Origin: Sipunculus nudus
Taxonomy: Eukaryota > Annelida > Sipuncula > Golfingiida > Sipunculidae
Length of the DNA stretch: 64,000 nucleotides
Assembly: GCA_026874595.1 (NCBI GenBank)
Contig: CM049317.1
Coordinates: 63,878,118 to 63,942,117, forward strand
Direction: 5' to 3'
Made by a program: the position numbers and the translations under genes. Shown piece by piece: positions 30,001 to 39,000 of this stretch (position 1 is the first letter of the stretch; every line of letters begins with the position of its first letter). Under the pieces are notes generated by a model that ran no database searches, was not told where the DNA came from, and saw nothing but the letters and a program-made list of their open reading frames with translations.

Positions 30001-33000
30001 AAGTTCTCCTAAGTCAGTAGAGACCACTGCACACACGCCAGGTCCGGTAGGAAAAAGTTAGCCCATGCTTATAAATAATTATAACAAATGTCCTTATATG
30101 TGCTAAATGTTTGATATGTGCTAGACTCAAAATGTTTGGAGTGTGAATTAAAAAAATCCTTCTCGTGAATGTAAATACACCCACATTTGGGCTTGTTTTT
30201 CTGACTTTTCAAATGCTTGATAACACTGGTACAAATGTTCATAGTGTGAATCCACCTTAAATTAAAAAAAGGAGCCGGTTACCCCCACCAACTAAAAAGT
30301 TGATCAAATATCCATTAATGAGAATACATGAGGCTACAGATTTTGATTAATTTAACTAAGTTAAAATGTTGCACTCAGCACACCTTTAAACCTAACATTA
30401 TGAACTGATACAGTAATTTGGTGATTACTTATTTTTCAGCTGGTGACTGTTATGCATCTCAGAAAAGATGTCCTGATGGAACATGTGTCCTCTTGACTCG
30501 CCCTTGTCGTAAGTATATGTTCAAGATTAAAATTCTGTAAAAATCAATGAGAAATACCTCACCTCATAATAGAATATTATTTGTTGTAAATGAGAAAGTT
30601 ATTAATTATTTCAGGGTATCATAGACTTAACTATAAATATGCTTTCTAAGGAATGCAGGCCTCCACCATGTGGTTGGTCCTTATTGTGTTTTCATTCACT
30701 TATTGGCCAATTATCCCCAGGTTCATTGGTGCATATGTTCCCTCATCAAGTGTTTTTTTTTTTATTACAAAGAAAACATACATACATATATACACAATAA
30801 CATATAAAAACAGACAATATATAACAAGGTGACATGAACATTAACAAACATGAAGAAAATCTTTCATCACCATGCAAATAATTTTTAACATACTTATAAT
30901 ATAATGAAAAATGCATGATATTAAGTATATTGCATAAAAAATATGTCAGTAGGTATGTAGCATATGGCAGACATCAATAAAATAAATTAAATCTGACCAC
31001 AATGGTCAGTTCACATATAAAAAATTCAAAGTATTATTAATTTTTAATTTAATTTTCTGAACTCACAATCATTTTTAGTCTGGTCCAGATGGTTTCATGT
31101 TTTAAAAGTTTTCCTTTAGATATTGCCACCTGTTTTTCGACAGAGTAATAATTCTTAATCAGTTTAACTGCACTGTTAATTGACAATGATTGTTCTTTGC
31201 ATTTTGTAATATATATATATAATACAAGTATATATATAATACTCATCAAGTGTTTGCATTCACATATTTAGCCCATATACCCATGTTCAGTCATACATAT
31301 GTGACTGCATATTTGTGAATATTCTCTGAAATCCTTCCTAAAGGAAGGGGACCCACACAAAAATCTAATTGATTCTTAATTGGCCCATTCCCAAGGTGCC
31401 CTGGAACTTTCACAGGATTCTGTTCATAAGTATGTGGGTTATGTTGTTAACAAACACACACTAACACACACGAACGGGACTGAACACATAACCTCCTGAC
31501 AAATAATTTACACCAGATGTCAGTTAATCTAACTATTTGAGAAATATCTAATCTGACATCTAAAATTTGGGTTAAATTTCCTTTGGATACTTGAAATTAG
31601 ATTCTAAGTGAGATATTTCTATGTGCTATGAGATAAAACATGATTTTAAGTTCATTTTACTTTTCATTTAATGAAAAAATGTATGAGAGTAAGTGCCTCA
31701 CACACATATATACATGTCAGGCTAACCAATTTATTAATAAGAATAAAAAGTTGGGTTAATACCGTATTGGTAAACAAAATGTTTTCTTACTGGTTAGGGT
31801 TAGAAGTGTTTATACAGTGTAGGGGTCAGGCACTTTAACCTGTACTTTGACAAGTACCTATGTACCCAATCCAGAGTACTGTGCCTGGACATCATGAGTA
31901 AGAAGTACCTGGTACTTGTACCTGGGAATTAAGTATTTATAAGTACTTTTTATAATGTACTTGAGACACATGCATGAAATTGAAATTGAGTTTGTCTTAA
32001 GTAGGACTATAATTCTGTCTTACAGCAGTAAGGACCTTCGTTGAGACCTCATATGACTGTTTAAGGAAGTGCCTACAGTTAGACCTAAAAAGCCTTGACC
32101 AACTTTACCATAACAGTTGTACAGCATATATTTTATATGCCAACACTTCCATGAAATTATCAAAAAAACCTCTCCAAAACCTACGTTGGTTCCATCTGTC
32201 ATAGCCCTGCTGATATCATACAACAGTCAAAATCATAGTTTGTGACTCAGGCTAAATAAACAAAAGGTCTTGTTATCCTCCCACTTTGTTCCAGCTGTAT
32301 CAACCTATTTTGACATTAAGACTTTTTTTTGGTAGCCATGTTCCCATTTGCATAAAAATGCATGGACAACCTTAGAGCCAGTAATGATAAACTTTGTTTC
32401 AACACTGACAGCACACCAGCCTGGCACCCCACCTGCATACACCCTAGTGTCAGTGGGATGTAAGCAAAAGTGACAACACTGGTTTGAGGGTGGTCCTCAC
32501 TTGGCTTGTTGGTGACCTGTTCCTTTTTTGATGCAGACAGAAAGATGGATACAATAAAATGTTTGGGATGTCATAATAAAAGAAGAAAAAAACTTATTCT
32601 GACATATCTTTTAATAAGAGTATTGGGATACTCTTGTTAACTCTTGGAATTTCCTGTTTATATATAAAAATATAAGAATAAAAATATGATTTTTATTTAG
32701 CGGAAAAATGTCTTTACACTGAGAAGAGGTGTTATGATGGGACATGTGTGAACTCTGTCACAGAACGATGTTGTGAGTATCATATGACTGAACATTTTAA
32801 TAAAATGATGTGGTTGTATTAATGAAGACAAATCTGGTTTAAAAAATTTAGATTTAGGGTTTTTCTTGCATTAGAAATTATTATATTCTAATCTTCAAAA
32901 TTATTTCTCATTGTTAATGACTGTATGATTTTTATTTAGTTAGACCCTTAGATTATTTCAGTGTAATAAGTTTATCACTTTTTTCTGGTCCTAGGTTCAT

Positions 33001-36000
33001 CCTTGTACAAAATTTCATTTTAATTCCTAGATGACTTATAGAGATATTATGTGAACAAACAAATAAAAAAGATTAGGGTATTTCTTCCCTTCTGTGATGA
33101 AGGTCTTCTTAGGTTATGTCGTTATACTGATGTCATCACCAATGAAGTGTTATGTAATAACACCTATGACATCTGCAGAATGTATAATGGATTATGTTCA
33201 TCCTGACATATTTTGATAAACCCTTATTACAGGTGAGTTTTTAGCTCAGCTGACTGAAGGTCATCTGAGCTATAGCAATCACTCTTTGTCTGTCGTCCGG
33301 CCCACCAGGGTCTCAAATCATAACCGCTGGACCCAGAAACTTCTTACTGAAAACCCATGGAGATCCATATAAACTCTGCTGTCCTTGGAAACATGAAATT
33401 AGGTTACTGTGACCTATATCCCATGAGCTATGGGGCTCGTAAGTATCCCAAGATTAATTAAAAATTTAATATAAAAGCTCCTGTATTTGAATAACTAATG
33501 CATCAATTGCCATGAATCTTTCTATGCATATTGATCATTGAGTGTTTAATGAGTTCTTAAAGAATGGTGGTGCCACCTGTCTTTTTATCTATTTTTACAC
33601 ATTTTTTTCTCTATTATTGAGACCTTCAAATGAAGCAGCCAGCATTAATAGGGCTCAAGCTGTAACTGTTAGACATAGAAAAGTTATGACATAGGGAAGT
33701 TCCATGCAAATCTCTTTGGACACATGAAATAAGGTCAGAGTGATCTATACATTGCAACATACAGGCTGAAAACATTATTTTGAGCACCCAGTGAGCCAGA
33801 AAAGACAAAAATTGTATCTGATAGTCTTAGAAACTTCCAGCTTCAAAGCAAGTTAAGTCTTGGCCAAATCTCCTTTGAAACCAGAAATTAGGTCATGATG
33901 ACTTAATTCTGTGAGCTGCAGGTCAGAAACTTTATTGAAAGCACCCAGACAGTTAGACGGGGCACAAAATTTTACTTTAGCACCTATAGAATCTTCTAAC
34001 ATGGCATCTATGGAAATCCTTCAAAATCTCCCTGAACACTTGAAACAAGGTCATTGTGACCCATATTCTCTGGGTTCTTGGTAATGGAGCCTGTTATTGC
34101 ACCCTAGAATAATTATAAATTTGATACAAAATCTCATGTATCTGAATAACTAAAGCATTGTTTGCCATGATTTATTCCATGCATATTGATCATGGAATGT
34201 TTCATCAGTTTCTGAAGACTGATGGTGCCATCTTTATTTTTTCTAATTTTAACACATTTTTTTTCTATTGGGAGACTTCCAGATCAAGCAGTGTGGCCAT
34301 TAACATGGCACAAACCATAACCTTTAGACTTAGAATTTTATAACAGTACATCTACAGTTGTCCTAGGCAAATCTTCTTGGAGACCTGACTTTATTTTGCA
34401 AATTTCAAGCCGGAAACATGATTTTGAGCACTCAGTGGAATGACGAGGCATAAATGATATCCATTTGACCTAGAATCTTCAAACACAACATTCAGGGAGG
34501 TTTTGGGTAATTCTCTGTGGGAACCTGAAATTAGGTCATGGTGACCTATATATGATATGTGAAAGAATATGCTTTGTGTACTCAAAAGGACAGATTTGCA
34601 TGATAAGTTACAGTTGGACCAAGAATCTTCAAATTCAGTAATGATCCAGGGAAGTTCCTGTAAACATTTCATAGAAACCTGAAATAAGCGATCTATATTC
34701 TGTGAGCTATTTGAAAGAAAATGATTTAGCACTCTATTTATCCTAAGGGCACCAATTTTAGAAGTTAGAGGAAGATATTTCTATTTAAGCATCTGAAGAG
34801 TTCCTAGTAAAATCTTCTTGGAAAGCCTAAATAAGGTCACTGTTACTTATTTTTAAGGACTATTGATAAAAATGCATGATTTGGGAGTCATTTAACCCAT
34901 TGTTCAAGATCCTTGAATTCAGCTTAGCGTAATTGCCCATGGTTCACTTGTCTTATGGTATGAATGATTTTTATGAATGATTAAAATGATTAAATAAATA
35001 TTTTTTGTAAATTTTTAAATTAAAAGATAATCATTGTGTAAAGAAGTTCATACTTTTGATCGTAATAATTATAGTTATTGTTATAAACATTACAGTGGGT
35101 CATCCTTGTCCATCTCACAGACCTCTGAGTTGTCCAGGAAGCAAGAAGTGCTATCCCCGCTCTCTTCAGTGTGATGGCAGTACGTTCTGTCCTGACGGTG
35201 CAGATGAAAGTAACTGTAAGTCAGTTTTTCTAGTTATTAAATTTGGGGATGGGAGGCTGATGGGACATGTCATGGTACTCACTGCCTTAAAACGAGTTTC
35301 TCTGACCTCTAGGTGTCTAAAGCCCCTTTCACACATTCATGGATAGCATCACAGAACATCCGTGTTTACTCTGGCATCATTCGTGATAACTCCAGCTTGA
35401 TCGGTGTAAACTCTGGCATCACCATGTAAGCATCCAGGGTGATCCATAGTGCAACTGCATGTTTGTAAAAAAACTAAACCGGCGCAATTTTTTGTCCCAG
35501 AGTACACAGATTAAACATTGTCCATATCACTCTTGGCACCATGCACCTCCGTGTAGCCACTGCACACATCATTGAGTCTCCTTGTAGGCACTGAGAGCTC
35601 CGTATTGAGACTGGCATCTTCCAACCATGCTCCGGGATGCACCCTGTTGCTATACGTGAATGTGTGAAAGCCCCATAATGGAAATCAGTCTGCTGTCCCC
35701 AGAATCCCACAGATAAAATTTTGGGTTGGTCCTAGTTGTTTTCCGTGAATGCATGAAAGCCCCATAAACAAAATCATGCAGCTGTCCCCAGAACACCACA
35801 GATCAAACTCGGGGATGGTCCGTGTTGCTATCCATGAATGTGTGAAAGGGGCCTAAGTCTTAGTAAAGTCCTTGGTCTCTGAAAGTTCTTTAGCCTCCCT
35901 TCATTAGGGCCCTGCTTGACAAAGAGGTGTCCTATAGTGATCACCATGTCAGTCCGTCCATCCTTCTGTCCTTCCGTACTTCCCTCCTTCCGTCAGTGAT

Positions 36001-39000
36001 TCTTTCTTTCAACACTAACATGCTTGACCTTTCTCAAATTCACAGGGATGATTGGTACTTAGGAGGGCTACAGACCTGTCGAATTACAGACATGTAAAAA
36101 TGGCAATATGGCCACCACAGCTGAATCAGTGATTTTCTTTTGTGCAGGATATCTGAACAACAATATGCTTGATATTTCTCAAATTCACAGTGAAGATTGG
36201 TATCTAGGGGTGCTCCAGACCTTTAGAATTACAGACCTGTAGGAATTCCATTATGGCCACCACAGCAATCCGTATTTTCTTTCAGTGCTGTATCTCAACT
36301 CAGATTCACAGGTATAATTCGTACCTATGAGGGCTCCATCTCCATTAAAGGTTACATTACCATACTCCGCCCCTGGGAACCATGTGGACCTAATTGACAG
36401 GACTGGGCTAAAGGGCAGGACCGGGGTCACTCATTGTTCCTCCCAAAATCTCCCAAAATGACCTTGACCTTCATCTGGTAGGTCAAATCTGCCAAAATGC
36501 TAAAAGTTTTGTGTACCTAATAATTTTTTAAGTATTTATCATTATGTCCTAAAAAATTTGGTACAATAATTCTTCCTAACATGTTCTCAGGAGAGTTTGA
36601 AACTTGGTGACCTTGACTTGGATCTTCAAGGTCAAATCAGCTGAATTATCGTTATTATCTTGTGAATGAGATAACTTATGAAGGGCTGCATATTTTTTCT
36701 CCAAAATTTTAAACACTGGTTGTACCTTCCAAAATCTCAGAGGAGTTTAAAACTTGGTGACCCTGACCTTCATCTCCAAGTTCAAATCTGCCCAAATGTT
36801 AATTTTTTTTGTGAACCCTATAACTTTTGAAGTAATCTACATTTTTTCCTCAAATTTAGTATCCTAATTGTTTTCCAGCCATGTTCTCAGACAATTGAGA
36901 AACCTGGCAACCATGACCAGATCTTCAAGGTCAAATCAACTGAATTATAGTTTTTGTCTTGTGAACATGATAACTTTTGAAGGGCTGCATATATTCCTTC
37001 AAAATTTTAAACACTCATTGTTCCTACCAAAATCTCAGAGGAGTTCGAAATATAGTAACCTTGACCTTGATCATCAAGGTCAGATTCTGCAATTCTAGGG
37101 TTATTGTTACCCTCATAACTTTGGAAGTACTGAAGATTTTTTCTTCAAATTTGACATACCAGTACTTTCTACCAAAATCTCAGAGGAGTTTGAAAAGTGG
37201 TTACCTCGACCTTCAAGGTAAAATCTGCTGAAATCTGGTATCATTTTTTGAGATAGTGTACACCTAATGTTTTAGGATGGCCCATAGTGGGGAGACATAT
37301 ATGCAAAAACAAAGCCATTCAAGCTTTTGCTGGATCCAAACTTTATAAAAAAATGTATGGAATGCAATAAAAACCCACACATCTGCTAATTCTTTTTTAA
37401 ATTATGTTTGTAGGTTCTCATGCATCAGGCTGGTGGTATTATCTGATGATTCCCATTTTTGCCATTTTCTTGAAAGTGTTTTGCTTGTATAAGTGCTGCA
37501 AGTACCAGAATGGTAAGTCTTAATCTAAGCCTTTACTCTTCATACAGACTTAATACAACAGTGTACAGCATTATGATTCCTAAAAGATAAACTGTTTATG
37601 ATTTATGATGATAAAGTTATAAATCAGTTTATTACATTTAATTATTACATTTGAATATATTTTAGTAAAATAAGAATAGAATTAGTAATTTTATATAAAT
37701 TTATAGGTTAATGAAAAAACAAAATAAATTGTTCACACCTTTTCTTAACATAATTGGTTATGAAAAATATATTGTTATAGATTTTACATAAAAGTGAGCC
37801 AAATTCCTGTAAGAAAACATTTTTTTCTGTATATTTTTCCACTAAAAACATGAGGTTGTGTGATTTGTTCAAAAACTATTAGCACATCTTTTAGCACTGT
37901 CATCTAGACAGTGACGTCACACACTTGGAAATCCCCTATGACTAAAAATTCTAGATCTCAGAAAAAGCTCATTATTTCTGCCACTGTCAGTCCCAAATTT
38001 TCAAGAGAGAATAAAATCAACATGCATTACTAGATCTGAGTTGTTGATAAAATTCAGTCGATGATGTCTCTTGTACCAGCCAATCAAATCAGGGCAAAGT
38101 CTGGGATTTGGATGAAATCCTCCATTCACACAGCAAACGCATATTATATTTGACATATAATCAAAATATTATACAAAAATCATATAATTTTAAATCATAT
38201 TTTATTTACATATTTTATTACAAACAAATTATTTACTTAAAAACCATTTCTCTGATAAATTATATATTTATTCATTTATGCATCAAAGAACATTTATGAA
38301 TTGTCAAATTTGTTTTATAAAATATTATTATTAAATAATGCAAAACTATAGCCCCCCCCCCCCCCCCCCCCCCGGATTTTATTTGCCTTACAAGGGTGTA
38401 TGAGTCTCACAATGGTACCTTTAACCCTCAATAATTGATTAATGTTTAATCATTATTTAATTTGATTTCTGTATGCAGCAGCTGGTAGGTTACCCTCAAG
38501 CACCAGTAGAGGTAGCTACTCTGCCACACACTTGGAGACTCTGATGGAACCATCTCGCCAAACACGAGCAAGTTCACCAATAGGTTTAAATCTCTCTCAT
38601 AATGATAGACGACACAGACAAATCACTGGATTTCGTAATGAAAGAGAGGAGCTGCTTTCGGGCACATCAACTCCTCCACATCAAGAGAGGAGTCCTGTTT
38701 TCCCTCGAGCAGCTCCTAGTGCACCCCCAGAGCCTCCACAAGGGGCCCCACCATCTTACGATACCGTTGTATCGTCTGACAAGTTTAATGTGCCACCAGG
38801 GGAACAGGTAGGACTATTACTAGCTATTCGGTTGTGACAATGCAAGCCCTTAATTAAATTGTAGTCAATTATTAAAATTCCCAGAATCAATTTGTTTTAA
38901 TTATTATTTTTTGCAATACCATCCCAAAGTCCTCTTTGACCTCTCAAATTTGATGGAGTAGTTTGCGAAGTTGAATCTCTTTATCATGTATACATGTGAA

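Noticed and set aside
35216-35346. Extension of the LDLa frame past 35215
   Set aside because: The frame runs through the donor gtaagt. The sixth LDLa cysteine is completed exactly by splicing to 37414, so the extension is intron.
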